From a bacterium (GTDB lineage: Bacteria; JAHJDO01): DNA of 64,000 nucleotides. The stretch covers positions 9,465 through 73,464 of the forward strand of contig JAUSPT010000100.1 of NCBI GenBank assembly GCA_030652805.1, in the 5' to 3' direction. This document shows positions 42,820 to 51,862 of the stretch, one piece after another. A program made the translations under genes and the position numbers. Each line of letters opens with the position of its first letter. Position 1 is the stretch's first letter. Under the pieces are notes generated by a model. The model worked only from the letters and a program-made list of their open reading frames with translations. It ran no database searches and was not told the DNA's origin.

Positions 42820-45800
42820 TTAGTTCGTAAGTTTCTTATAATCCATAAAGTTTAAAAACTTAGCGCTATCTCCCACAAAAAAGACCTTTGTTCTTTCTTT
42901 TGGTATTTCAAATGAAAAGGTGTCAACGTTTTTAAATAAAACCTCTCCTTCAAAAATATCTACCACATCGCTTTTTTTATTTAAGCTTATAGTCTTTTGT
43001 CCCCCTTGAGCAGAATGGAACATCAAAAATTCTTCATTGGCATCAATGAAATCCAAAGAATCGCTGTAAATATGCACTCCCGCCCCTTTCGCTATACTCA
43101 ATAACAAATCTGGCGATATCTTATTTGAACCACAAAAGATAGAATTGCTTTTATTGACATTTTTAACAGCAAATGATGGTCTTTTATTCTCTCTGTAAAC
43201 ACCCAATACTTCTGCTTCATTATCACAAACATAAAAGAGTGGCGCAAAGCTGTATTTCGCACCATATGAAGTATTATTAAAGTTTCCGCTTGTAAACTCA
43301 TTTGTAAAGTTAACTATATCTGTTAATGGAGAGCTTTTATCTTTTATCATTCCAAACTCTATGCCAGTCAGATTTTTCATATTATTAAGATCCGCTTTCA
43401 TGTCATGAATAAAACCAGGCGCATAACACCACATCATAGTAACATCTTTTGATTGAATTTTTCTTATAGCATTTAATGTTTTATTATCATACTGAAAACA
43501 GTTTAAGAATATGTATAATTTATAATCATAGTCTTTTTTCAAAAGATCACTGAAAAGGATATAATCAACCGGCGCGCCAACTTGTGCAATTCTGCTTCTT
43601 TGATAATAAATAAGGTCTCCTGTTAAAGTATTCACTTTCCTTTCCGGATAGGTAATACTCCCGTTCCAACAAACATATTTTATTATCTCTCCCGATGGTA
43701 TTTGTTCTTTATCAAAAGATAGATACTTTACTGAATCTTCATCAACTACTACTGCAATCTCTACATTACGCTTGCTCTTATTAAGATTTATATATTCTCC
43801 CGCTTTCTTGCTTATCTTCAGGTCTTTTATTGTGCATGGATCACTAAAATCAAGTCCACTGATAAGAGGTATAATGCATATGGGACTCTGTCGGCAAAGA
43901 GATCTGCCAAAATTCCTTTTTAAAACAGCTGTTGTTTGAGAAGGATTTATTGTTGGACAATGGCCCGCAGGGCCGGACATATGTGTTCTGGTATCATCAT
44001 CAACGAATACTAATTTACCTGCGTTTTGAATTGATTTAAACGCCCACATCCACTCTCCTGAGTCACCAATTGCTCTTACACCATAAGTAGGGGGAGCAGA
44101 TATAAAATCAATATCTTTTGAATCTAACACTTTTCTAAAAGCATTGTGTCCGCTCATATGATAAGCCCAATTCATATTTGCATATTCAAGGGTATACCCT
44201 CCATAGATTCCAACAATTTTTTTTCTATTAACCGAATTCTTAATGACTCCTGCGAAATACACAATTGTATCTGAAACACTTTCTGAATAATATTGGTCAT
44301 AATCTATTGCCAGAGAGGCTTGCTTCGGATCCCGGAATAAACCTATCTCCGATTTTAGCCGGTCCTCTTTGGTCGGTATATTTATCCCACTAAATTTCTG
44401 TTTTTCTGTCGAATATTTTGATTTCAAAAATTCACAAAATCCATTTATAGAAGCATTGCTATAATCCATAAGTTTGTCAGTTCTATGGCATTCATGACAT
44501 CCCCACCCTTGCCATTCGGCAGAGACCCCTCCTGTAAACCAATAACCAATTATCTTATCTCTATATGGTGAAGTTTCAAGATGCCCAACAAATTTTTCTA
44601 TTGCTTTAGAAGCATCTTTCTTCCATTTTTCTGAGGAAAATGATGCTGTAGCTCTGTAGTAGGGCCAGAAACTTTTGTCATCAAATAATGAAATTTCTGA
44701 CAGATTATTAGTTTGCCACCATGTCGGAGGCGCAACCCAAAACAAAGGCATAATTAAAACTTCCGGATTGTCTTCAATCATCTCATTAATATATTTATCT
44801 ACTTCAATAAAATTATATCTATTGGGCCCAAGCCACCACTCTTTTGCATCCATCATTCCACCAATCCAAAGTGTTTGTATATTAACTTTAGCCTCTTTCA
44901 TGGCTGGGGCACTATTTTTATGAATCATATTTCCTATCAACGGATAGATAACTTTCCCGTTTACATATAACTGCGGAAAGCCATTATCAGATTTGACCTC
45001 ACTTACCAGATTTTCTGTATCTGATCTATTATTTTTATAAACAAAATTTCTTTGAATATTGTCCGGCATAGAAATTTCTCTGCCGTAAATTCCAAAAATA
45101 AGTTCAATATTCATATCAGGATAGTATTTATAAAAAGGTTTTGTGCTCACACTGATATCAAAAGTATTATCGTCTTGTTTTTGACAAATATTTTTTGTTA
45201 AATCAAATTCAAATTTTTCAAAGATTACATCGTCATGTTTAAATCTTAAATAAAGAACTTCATCTTGACCTACAGGTTTTTGTGATTTAAGCTTGATTTT
45301 TAAAACCTGTGCTTCTGCACCGCTAATTACTTCTTTATATTCGCATGATAGGCATTCTGTCGGCACCTGATATCTTTTGTCAAAATAAGGTGAAATTTTT
45401 GTCCATGGAGCAGCGGGTGGAGGAGACATTTTCTTTGGTTTGACCCAACTACCGTCATCAAAACTTATTTTTGTCCACCCTTCCTCTAATCTATTAGTAC
45501 AAACAAAACTACTATCTGATACTACCTTCAGATAAGATAAGTCCGTTGAATTAATTGTTAAGTCGAAAAGTAAACCTCCCGGCCCGCCGGCATTTACACT
45601 TTCAACAGCAATGACATTCATGCCTTTCTTTAATCTTGATGATATATTAATAAGTGCCGGGTCAAGCCATGAGTTAGGAGTAAAATTTTCTGCGATTTTA
45701 TTACCATTAAGATAGAGCTTATAATAATCGTCAACAGTTATTTGAACCCATGCTGTTTCAAAATTATCCGGCACAGTAAAAACTCTTCTAAAATAATAGC

Positions 45801-47313
45801 TGCTATCATCGGTGTTTATAGGCTTATTCATTGCATCGGATGAATGGGCAATCATATATCCTGTCCAATAAGGAGCCTTGCCGCGTTTTATAATATTCTT
45901 TTTTATATCTGCTGAAACGGTACTTTTCTCGGCTGGTTCTATTATTGCTTTTTTATCTTTTGGAGATACTTTACCTGTGCAAATTAATAGTGAGTCTAGA
46001 GCTATTGATAGTGACTGGGAAAGAACCATTGAGATATTTCCTCCTGATGTTTTTCCTATAAGAAACCATTTAAATTCTCCTGTATTACTAAAGGGGGGAT
46101 TTTTTTTAACCGCTCCTAAAAAAGAAATCTTTTCAGCGGCGGTTTTTCCTGAGATATCATCCAATGCCCTTGCCCAGATAGAAAAATCACCTTCAGGCAA
46201 GACTATATTTCTTTTATATTTCTTCCCATCCAACGAAGTAAATGAATCTAATGAAATAAAATATCTTTTTACGGAATTAATATCAATTTTTGAAACAGAG
46301 TCCAATTTTAATTTTTCCATGGGTGGATACATCCTTATATATTCAATTTGTATTTTACCGGGATATTGGTCAACTATATCAAGCCTTAGGCTGTTTATTT
46401 TCCCTGAAAGCCAGTCTTTAAAGTTACCGTGAAAATCCTTTTCTCTATTTAAAAAAACTTCATGCCAGTTGTTGTCGCTTACTAGCGAAGGAATCTTCCA
46501 GTAAAATTTATCGCTAAAGCCATGTTTATTATTTGCGTAGAATATCTGGCCGGTAGTTTTATCAGGCAGTCCGGAAGCTTTATATTTTATTACTATACCC
46601 TGCGCCCTTAAAGGGTCTATGTTTACATCATTGTTGGCCAGATGAGAATCTGATTTTTGAATATTAAGGCAGAGCAGGCCATTATTTATTTCCCACTCCA
46701 GACCTTTCGGGTCATCCCATCCCTGGGCATCATTTGTTTTGAAGTTCCATGTGTATTTCTCAAGACTACTGCGCTGAAAAAATGGCTGATTACTAAGTTG
46801 CACCCAATCAATCTTTATTCCTCTATTTTCTCCATCGCCAGGGTCTATCCTAAGAACAGAAACCACACCACTTATCCCGCCCCACTTGACTGCGCCTGAC
46901 CCGGAAGACTCTCTCGCTGACCATCTCACTTTATTAAGATCTATATGATAAGTCTTCCATCCAGTTTCTATTTTTTGAGAATACCCTAAACACCAGTCTT
47001 TATTGGGTGAAGAGTAAAAAATTTGCAATGCGGTATCTTTTTCTGAGGAATATAATCGTATGGAAAGAAACGAAACTTCCTTAGCCGTTATTCCTTCATC
47101 AGGCAGTTTTAAATACAACCGCGGATCAATCTTTGTCTTTCCTTCAAATAAACCTTTCTCAACTATATGGTGCTGAAAATTCTCAACCTTACTTATTTCT
47201 GATGAACTGTTGAAATTCCATGTAAGTTGTTCCTGCGAGACAGCATGACACAACACCCCTATCCTGCCGAACAAACAAATACTTAACATAAACAAAATCA
47301 ACTTTCTAACCAT
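42820..47313 (-). CDS. Secreted 1497-residue multidomain glycoside-hydrolase-like protein
   Basis: A signal peptide occupies residues about 1-24 (CLFGRIGVLCHA). Two similar beta-sandwich modules follow, each starting WNF (residues about 30-175 and 188-335), resembling carbohydrate-binding modules. A third sandwich near 480-600 (VDDYYKLYLNGNKIAENFTP, LKKGMNVIAVESVNAGGPGG) is galactose-binding-like. From about 780 a TIM barrel begins LYVNGKVIYPLIGNM; YWFTGGVSAEWQGWG near 930 is the best acid/base candidate. The end carries an amidotransferase-like domain as in GH42. Secreted or surface polysaccharide hydrolysis is likely. Confidence 0.78.
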   Translation of the reverse strand: MVRKLILFMLSICLFGRIGVLCHAVSQEQLTWNFNSSSEISKVENFQHHIVEKGLFEGKTKIDPRLYLKLPDEGITAKEVSFLSIRLYSSEKDTALQIFYSSPNKDWCLGYSQKIETGWKTYHIDLNKVRWSARESSGSGAVKWGGISGVVSVLRIDPGDGENRGIKIDWVQLSNQPFFQRSSLEKYTWNFKTNDAQGWDDPKGLEWEINNGLLCLNIQKSDSHLANNDVNIDPLRAQGIVIKYKASGLPDKTTGQIFYANNKHGFSDKFYWKIPSLVSDNNWHEVFLNREKDFHGNFKDWLSGKINSLRLDIVDQYPGKIQIEYIRMYPPMEKLKLDSVSKIDINSVKRYFISLDSFTSLDGKKYKRNIVLPEGDFSIWARALDDISGKTAAEKISFLGAVKKNPPFSNTGEFKWFLIGKTSGGNISMVLSQSLSIALDSLLICTGKVSPKDKKAIIEPAEKSTVSADIKKNIIKRGKAPYWTGYMIAHSSDAMNKPINTDDSSYYFRRVFTVPDNFETAWVQITVDDYYKLYLNGNKIAENFTPNSWLDPALINISSRLKKGMNVIAVESVNAGGPGGLLFDLTINSTDLSYLKVVSDSSFVCTNRLEEGWTKISFDDGSWVKPKKMSPPPAAPWTKISPYFDKRYQVPTECLSCEYKEVISGAEAQVLKIKLKSQKPVGQDEVLYLRFKHDDVIFEKFEFDLTKNICQKQDDNTFDISVSTKPFYKYYPDMNIELIFGIYGREISMPDNIQRNFVYKNNRSDTENLVSEVKSDNGFPQLYVNGKVIYPLIGNMIHKNSAPAMKEAKVNIQTLWIGGMMDAKEWWLGPNRYNFIEVDKYINEMIEDNPEVLIMPLFWVAPPTWWQTNNLSEISLFDDKSFWPYYRATASFSSEKWKKDASKAIEKFVGHLETSPYRDKIIGYWFTGGVSAEWQGWGCHECHRTDKLMDYSNASINGFCEFLKSKYSTEKQKFSGINIPTKEDRLKSEIGLFRDPKQASLAIDYDQYYSESVSDTIVYFAGVIKNSVNRKKIVGIYGGYTLEYANMNWAYHMSGHNAFRKVLDSKDIDFISAPPTYGVRAIGDSGEWMWAFKSIQNAGKLVFVDDDTRTHMSGPAGHCPTINPSQTTAVLKRNFGRSLCRQSPICIIPLISGLDFSDPCTIKDLKISKKAGEYINLNKSKRNVEIAVVVDEDSVKYLSFDKEQIPSGEIIKYVCWNGSITYPERKVNTLTGDLIYYQRSRIAQVGAPVDYILFSDLLKKDYDYKLYIFLNCFQYDNKTLNAIRKIQSKDVTMMWCYAPGFIHDMKADLNNMKNLTGIEFGMIKDKSSPLTDIVNFTNEFTSGNFNNTSYGAKYSFAPLFYVCDNEAEVLGVYRENKRPSFAVKNVNKSNSIFCGSNKISPDLLLSIAKGAGVHIYSDSLDFIDANEEFLMFHSAQGGQKTISLNKKSDVVDIFEGEVLFKNVDTFSFEIPKERTKVFFVGDSAKFLNFMDYKKLTN

Positions 47314-47426
47314 AACAGCACCTCCTTATCTTGTTTAGACTTTCGCAACTGACACAACTTGTAGCGACAAGCTGTAGTCTGTTAATTACAACTTTTTTAA
47401 GGTATTACCCGACTCTCACGTCTTAA

Positions 47427-48143
47427 TTAATCAGCAGCAGGCTTCCAATATTTATCAAGACCCTTATAAGTTTCATATGCATTCTTAACATGGCTTACAT
47501 GCCAATCAGCCCACAAAATATTAACTCCCCCTTGATGTCGATCGTCGTCCATTTTATAAGCAGAACTAGATGAATTAGTAATTAGATAGTAGGTAATATT
47601 TAGGCTTGCATAGTAAGCATCTGCTAAAACGATCAATTCTGCAGGATACTTTATTTTAGAAGTTTTTGTTGGAGTATGAGCTACACCAAGAGTTGCCCCT
47701 ACACCTGTTTCATTATACCCATAACTTGCTCTTGAATACATTCCATCATTGGCAGTGGTGGTTCCAACAAAGCTCTCTGTATCTTTGCGTAGTTTCACAG
47801 CAGTTGGACAAACAAACAGCATATCATTAGCTACATAGCCATCTTTTCTTAGGGCATAAGGCCAATGGTAACTTGTAGTAGGGGGGAAATAACCATCATA
47901 ATCCTCTGTATACATAGAAAAGGCAAGCCCTAGTTGTCTTAGATTAGAGATACATTTTATTCGTCTTCCCATCTCTCTTGCCTGTGATAACGCAGGCAAG
48001 AGCAGCGAAGCCAGCAAAGCAATAATAGCTATTACGACCAAAAGCTCAATAAGCGTAAAACCTCTGAATAAGCGCAAAGGGCGAAGCGTAGAGGGCAAAG
48101 AAGATTTTTTTGACCCCCAAATTTTTCTTATCTTACTCATCAT
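47427..48143 (-). CDS. Prepilin-type N-methylation/H-X9-DG-like pseudopilin
   Basis: [25 protein letters not shown] is a textbook type IV prepilin/pseudopilin leader, here 32 residues into the product. The end contains [15 protein letters not shown], close to the H-X9-DG tail of DUF1559-type pseudopilins of PVC bacteria. The start ATG at 48143 (ATGATG) is preferred because GGAGGG lies eight bases upstream. The leader contains [14 protein letters not shown], encoded by a repeat-like AGCGCAAAGGGCGAAGCG tract. It heads the GH cluster and is probably secreted by a type II-like system. Confidence 0.88.
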   Translation of the reverse strand: MMSKIRKIWGSKKSSLPSTLRPLRLFRGFTLIELLVVIAIIALLASLLLPALSQAREMGRRIKCISNLRQLGLAFSMYTEDYDGYFPPTTSYHWPYALRKDGYVANDMLFVCPTAVKLRKDTESFVGTTTANDGMYSRASYGYNETGVGATLGVAHTPTKTSKIKYPAELIVLADAYYASLNITYYLITNSSSSAYKMDDDRHQGGVNILWADWHVSHVKNAYETYKGLDKYWKPAAD

Positions 48144-48172
48144 AATTTGTTCCCTCCAATCTTTTAGAGACA

Positions 48173-48240
48173 ATTATAGCATATAACAAATAGTTTTAAC
48201 AAACTATAAGGATTTTAAGAAAAACTAGGAGGATTTTAGG
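48173..48240 (-). promoter_or_regulatory. Promoter and 28-bp direct-repeat site upstream of the pseudopilin gene
   Basis: On the minus strand, TTGTTA (48202-48197) and TATAAT (48178-48173) are 18 bases apart. Copy 2 of the repeat (ATTTTA at 48212-48217 and 48233-48238) begins ten bases further upstream and overlaps the stop of the nucleotidyltransferase gene. Confidence 0.6.
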
Positions 48241-48787
48241 AATTTTTATGGGTTTTTAATAAATTTTCAAATTCAGCAAATTTCATTTCCATCATTTCCT
48301 TTTTTGACCATCGTTCAATCTCGCCTAAATTTATTTTCTGATCTCTTGCAACAAGGATTGCCTGCTCCAATGACTGAGTATCATTCCAGTGGTAATAGGC
48401 TGCCAGTCTGTCCTTTATACATTCTGTTGGTGAAATAATCTTAAGTTTTAATACCCCTGACTTCAACTCCGATATTTCCTTTATAGGTTCATCTCCTATC
48501 GCTAGTGGTCCCGGAGGAAATTCAATAAAATAGTCAGTACCTTTATGATAGAAACTCTGTCCTTTTTCCAAAAATCCAATTTTTGCTAATATTTTCTCCA
48601 CATTTACCTTGTTTCTGAAATGTTGAATAATAAAATCCAGATCGTAAGACAGATATTTATTGTCAGAATATATTGAAACGCACGCACCGCCTGTTAAAAC
48701 TGCTTCTATTCCGTTTTTACAAAGGTAGTCTGAAATATAAAAAGCTAATTCTTTCAATGACATATCCTTAATCGGTTTATTTCTCAC
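48236..48787 (-). CDS. AbiEii/nucleotidyltransferase-like protein
   Basis: The 183-residue protein has VLTGGACVSIYSDNKYLSYDLDFII (residues about 30-55), the GG...DxD signature of the minimal nucleotidyltransferase fold, followed by helical segments with IISPTECIKDRLAAYYHWND typical of AbiEii-type or DUF6036 proteins. The N-terminal signature is intact, suggesting catalytic activity. It follows the winged-helix gene with a four-base overlap. Function as a type IV-like toxin partner is an inference from the pairing. Confidence 0.75.
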   Translation of the reverse strand: MRNKPIKDMSLKELAFYISDYLCKNGIEAVLTGGACVSIYSDNKYLSYDLDFIIQHFRNKVNVEKILAKIGFLEKGQSFYHKGTDYFIEFPPGPLAIGDEPIKEISELKSGVLKLKIISPTECIKDRLAAYYHWNDTQSLEQAILVARDQKINLGEIERWSKKEMMEMKFAEFENLLKTHKNS

Positions 48788-49152
48788 AAGGGTTTTCCTG
48801 TTCTTCTTGGTCTGAGTCGCGGAGTATAAAGTCGTCTTTTTTCATCTTCAGGAACAAAAATCAGAGACTTTTTTAATAATTCTTCCATCTCTTTTTTAAA
48901 TGGATATCTCGGGTTAATTCCAAAAAGTCTGACTTTTCCCCTTAGCTTACTGTACAAGATACCGCCTCTTTCAAGATTTAACAATTGATTCTGAACAGTA
49001 TTGAGATTAAAATTGAAAGTTCTTGCAATTTCTCTTGCATAAGATTCAACATGAGTGAATATAAAAAGCAATATTTTCTCCTTTTTTTCAGATCCTAATA
49101 ATGACTCTAACATTTCACGTCTCCTTCTTAAATTACCAACAATATCAGTCAT
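48784..49152 (-). CDS. Winged-helix transcriptional regulator / AbiEi-like partner
   Basis: A winged helix is visible: KEKILLFIFTHVESYAREIARTFNFNLNTVQNQLLNLERGGILYSK, followed by RLFGINPRYPFKKEMEELL. The upstream ATG at 49173 overlaps the -10 and cannot be in the transcript, so the start is placed at 49152. It is likely to bind the TGACCA/TGGTCA palindrome over its own promoter. Coupled to the nucleotidyltransferase gene, it forms a candidate toxin-antitoxin-type operon. Confidence 0.75.
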   Translation of the reverse strand: MTDIVGNLRRRREMLESLLGSEKKEKILLFIFTHVESYAREIARTFNFNLNTVQNQLLNLERGGILYSKLRGKVRLFGINPRYPFKKEMEELLKKSLIFVPEDEKRRLYTPRLRPRRTGKPL

Positions 49153-49153
49153 A

Positions 49154-49172
49154 TGACCATGTTTATTGGTCA
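49154..49172. promoter_or_regulatory. Palindromic operator at the wHTH/nucleotidyltransferase promoter
   Basis: TGACCA (49154-49159) and TGGTCA (49167-49172) form a perfect inverted repeat with a seven-base spacer, immediately downstream of and touching the minus-strand -10 (TATAAT, 49177-49172). Such a position suits autorepression. Confidence 0.6.
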
Positions 49173-49234
49173 TTATAGTAAATTGTATTCCTTGAAGTCA
49201 AATCAAATTTTAAGAAAAGCTAGGAGGATTTTAG
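49172..49234 (-). promoter_or_regulatory. wHTH operon promoter with adjoining 28-bp direct-repeat site
   Basis: Minus-strand TTGACT (49201-49196) and TATAAT (49177-49172) are 18 bases apart. Copy 3 of the repeat (ATTTTA at 49207-49212 and 49228-49233) starts five bases upstream of the -35 and runs into the AraC gene's stop codon. Confidence 0.65.
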
Positions 49235-50139
49235 AATTTTCTGTATTCGCTGGGGGAGGTTTTGATAAGCTCTTTGAACATCCTGGCAAAATAACTTGCA
49301 TCGTGAAAGCCTACTTCAAAACATACATCCGTGACGGATTTATCGGTATTTGAAAGTAAGTCACACGCTTTTTGTATGCGGTAATTTGTTACATATTCCA
49401 TTGGTGTCATGCCGCTTATGTCTTTAAATACTTTACAGAAATAGTTTGTCTGCAAATAACCAATGTCAGCCAGGTCCTTTAGTCGAATATCCTTATCGTA
49501 ATTGTCTTCAACATATCTTATAACCCTGAAACAAGTTTCTCTTTTTGTGGATATATCGTTATAGATATCTTTCTGTCTCTGATACTCTGAATAAAATCTG
49601 CAGACATTTACTACAAGTTCAAAAATATATCCCTTAACTAAAAGATTATATCCTTCTGATTCTTTTTCTATTTCATTTATAGCTTTATTCAATATAGTCT
49701 CTATAAACCTAGATTGTTCGCCGGTAAGATGAAGTTTATATTTGAAGTTCATTTCTTTTCTATAGAAAGGTTCTATATAAAAAAGGTCGTTAAAGCTGTC
49801 TATATCTTTAAGTTTACTTCCAATTTCGTTTTTAAATACAGATGAGTCTATCAGGATATTCGCTAATTCTAAATCATCCGCATTTTTATAACCATGCGCT
49901 TGTTCTGGAGTAACTACAAAAAAATCACCCATTGCCACAGAAAATTCTACATTTTGAGATTCTTTATTTTTGCCTTGCATCTGAATAACATTAATCCCTT
50001 TCCCTTTTAATATGTAAACTAACTCCACAAAGTCATGTGCATGTAATCTGAGATATGACTGTTTCTGTTTGAAAACATATATATCCAAACATTTTTTAAA
50101 ATGTTTTCTGGATAATTTCATGATAGGTTTTTCATTCAT
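49231..50139 (-). CDS. AraC-family regulator with cupin-type sensor domain
   Basis: The 302-residue protein has an N-terminal cupin-like beta barrel (LRLHAHDFVELVYILKGKGIN, MGDFFVVTPEQAHGY) and C-terminal double HTH (RLKDLADIGYLQTNYFCKVFKDISGMTPMEYVTNYR, KSVTDVCFEVGFHDASYFARMFKELIKTSPSEYRKF). This is the layout of sugar-responsive regulators such as RhaR/XylS-like proteins. Its gene is at the head of the leftward carbohydrate cluster, and three copies of a 21-bp-spaced direct repeat near cluster promoters are its likely targets. Confidence 0.93.
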   Translation of the reverse strand: MNEKPIMKLSRKHFKKCLDIYVFKQKQSYLRLHAHDFVELVYILKGKGINVIQMQGKNKESQNVEFSVAMGDFFVVTPEQAHGYKNADDLELANILIDSSVFKNEIGSKLKDIDSFNDLFYIEPFYRKEMNFKYKLHLTGEQSRFIETILNKAINEIEKESEGYNLLVKGYIFELVVNVCRFYSEYQRQKDIYNDISTKRETCFRVIRYVEDNYDKDIRLKDLADIGYLQTNYFCKVFKDISGMTPMEYVTNYRIQKACDLLSNTDKSVTDVCFEVGFHDASYFARMFKELIKTSPSEYRKF

Positions 50140-50201
50140 ACAATATAAATACTAACACATTTTTAACAAATTTAAAATTTTTTACCCAGTGCTTCCTATT
50201 A

Positions 50202-50230
50202 TTGACATTTATTTTGCTAGTTGCTAATCT
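50202..50230 (+). promoter_or_regulatory. Promoter of the DUF47-PiT operon
   Basis: TTGACA (50202-50207) and TAATCT (50225-50230) are 17 bases apart, the -10 being extended by an upstream TGC. An eight-G run (50257-50264) serves as the ribosome site before the DUF47 start. Confidence 0.7.
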
Positions 50231-50267
50231 CCATGTCTATCAAAACTATTCTATAAGGGGGGGGTAA

Positions 50268-50915
50268 ATGGCTTTATTCTTTTCAAAAACTAATAAGCTT
50301 TTAGAAATGATTGAAGAATATTTAGAAAAGGTTACAGAGTGTATGGAACAGGCAAGAAAAACGCTTTTTCTCTATATTGAGAAAGGTTCCTGTGAGGAAT
50401 TTGATGGGCTTGTGACTAAAACTCACATGGCTGAATCATGCAGTGATGATTTAAGAAGGGAAATTGAAATTTCGCTGTATGAAAAGGCGTTAATACCAGA
50501 ATCAAGAGGTGATATCCTTGGCTTGTTGGAGACTGTTGATAAGATCCCGAACAAGGCTGAATCTGTTGCATTTCAAATACAAATAGAGGCAATAAGAATT
50601 CCCGATGAGTTCAAATCGGAATTACGTAAAATAATCAATATAAATTTTGGTATTTTTGAGGACATTAAACGGGCAATTAGAGCTGTATTTAAGAATATTA
50701 AAGAGGTAAGGCGCATTACAAATGAGATAGATAAAAAAGAGAGCAGTTCTGATTCTATGGAAAGGGATTTAATTAGAAAATTGTTCGGCTCAGATATTGA
50801 CATTGGAGAGAAAATTCTCCTGAAAGAATTAATAATTGAGATCGGCAGTATATCAGACAGAGCTGAAGACACTGCAGATCGATTAAACATAATGGCAGTG
50901 AAAAGGCTAATTTAA
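50268..50915 (+). CDS. DUF47/PhoU-like phosphate transport regulator
   Basis: A helical 215-residue protein of the TIGR00153/DUF47 family: the three-helix PhoU-like repeat, KIPNKAESVAFQIQIE and ISDRAEDTADRLNIMAVKRLI (metal-binding ExxxD-type segment). Genes of this family pair with PiT transporters and are thought to regulate them. The next gene starts on its stop codon. Confidence 0.9.
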   Translation: MALFFSKTNKLLEMIEEYLEKVTECMEQARKTLFLYIEKGSCEEFDGLVTKTHMAESCSDDLRREIEISLYEKALIPESRGDILGLLETVDKIPNKAESVAFQIQIEAIRIPDEFKSELRKIININFGIFEDIKRAIRAVFKNIKEVRRITNEIDKKESSSDSMERDLIRKLFGSDIDIGEKILLKELIIEIGSISDRAEDTADRLNIMAVKRLI

Positions 50916-51862
50916 TGTTTCTCTTCAGCCTTAGTTATTTAAAATTACTTGGTGGTATTTATCTTGGCTGGTCACTGGGTGCCAATAACACTGCAAATGT
51001 TTTTGGCACTGCAGTTTCTTCGGGGATGGTTAAATTCCGGACAGCGACAGTTTTTTTTGCAGTGTTTGTAATACTTGGCGCAGTAATTGGAGGTGCGCCA
51101 GGGATTAAAACACTTGGAGGACTTACAAGTCAAAATATAAATACAGCTTTTGTTATTTCAGTGGCGTCAGCTGTTGCAGTAACCTTATTAACAATGTTAA
51201 AACTTCCTGCTTCTGTCTCTCAGGCAGTTGTGGGAGCAATACTCGGTATTGGAATTTTACAAAAACAGATCAATTTTGCTGGATTACAGAAGGTTGTAAT
51301 CTGCTGGATATGCACACCTGTTGGCGCTGCTGTTATATCAGTTTTTCTGTATTTAATTTTGAGCCGGATACTAAGAAGAATAACAATACACTTTCTCGAT
51401 TTTGACCGCATTGTGCGCATTTTACTAATAATATCAGGCGCGTATGGGGCTTATGCTCTTGGAGCGAACAATGTTGCAAATATAACAGGTGTTTATTATC
51501 AAGCTGGAATACTTACGCCATTTTTGGCTTCATTAATAGGAAGTATTAGTATAGCGCTTGGCGCAGTTACATATAGCAGAAATGTTATGATGACAGTAGG
51601 TAAAAGTGTGATACCTCTAAATTCTTTTTGCGCCCTGGTTGTAGTGCTTTCAGAAGCTATAACAGTTGATATATTTGCGCATATTGGAGTTCCTGTTTCC
51701 ACAGGTCAAGCTGTAATAGGCGGAGTCATTGGGGTAGGAATTATAAGGAATGTTAACGCGATCAACTTTAAAGCGCTTTATAAAATTTTCTCAGGATGGG
51801 TAGTCACTCCTGTTATCAGCTGCGTTCTTTCTTATATGCTGTACAAAATATTTTATATGTAA
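50915..51862 (+). CDS. PiT-family inorganic phosphate permease
   Basis: A 315-residue polytopic transporter. The duplicated PiT motif is seen as GWSLGANNTANVFGTAVSSGMV near residue 14 and GAYALGANNVANITGVYY near 175. About ten helices are predicted. The start overlaps the DUF47 stop by one base, matching the frequent DUF47-PiT operon; the end overlaps the convergent murG. Confidence 0.93.
   Translation: MFLFSLSYLKLLGGIYLGWSLGANNTANVFGTAVSSGMVKFRTATVFFAVFVILGAVIGGAPGIKTLGGLTSQNINTAFVISVASAVAVTLLTMLKLPASVSQAVVGAILGIGILQKQINFAGLQKVVICWICTPVGAAVISVFLYLILSRILRRITIHFLDFDRIVRILLIISGAYGAYALGANNVANITGVYYQAGILTPFLASLIGSISIALGAVTYSRNVMMTVGKSVIPLNSFCALVVVLSEAITVDIFAHIGVPVSTGQAVIGGVIGVGIIRNVNAINFKALYKIFSGWVVTPVISCVLSYMLYKIFYM

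Noticed and set aside
42834-47313. Possible fusion error in the 1497-residue hydrolase
   Set aside because: The frame is continuous with consistent domain order (signal, sandwiches, barrel, amidotransferase-like end) and no sign of a frameshift.
49153-49173. ATG at 49173 as start of the winged-helix gene
   Set aside because: It overlaps the TATAAT -10, so it would not be in the transcript; the ATG at 49152 is downstream of the predicted transcription start.
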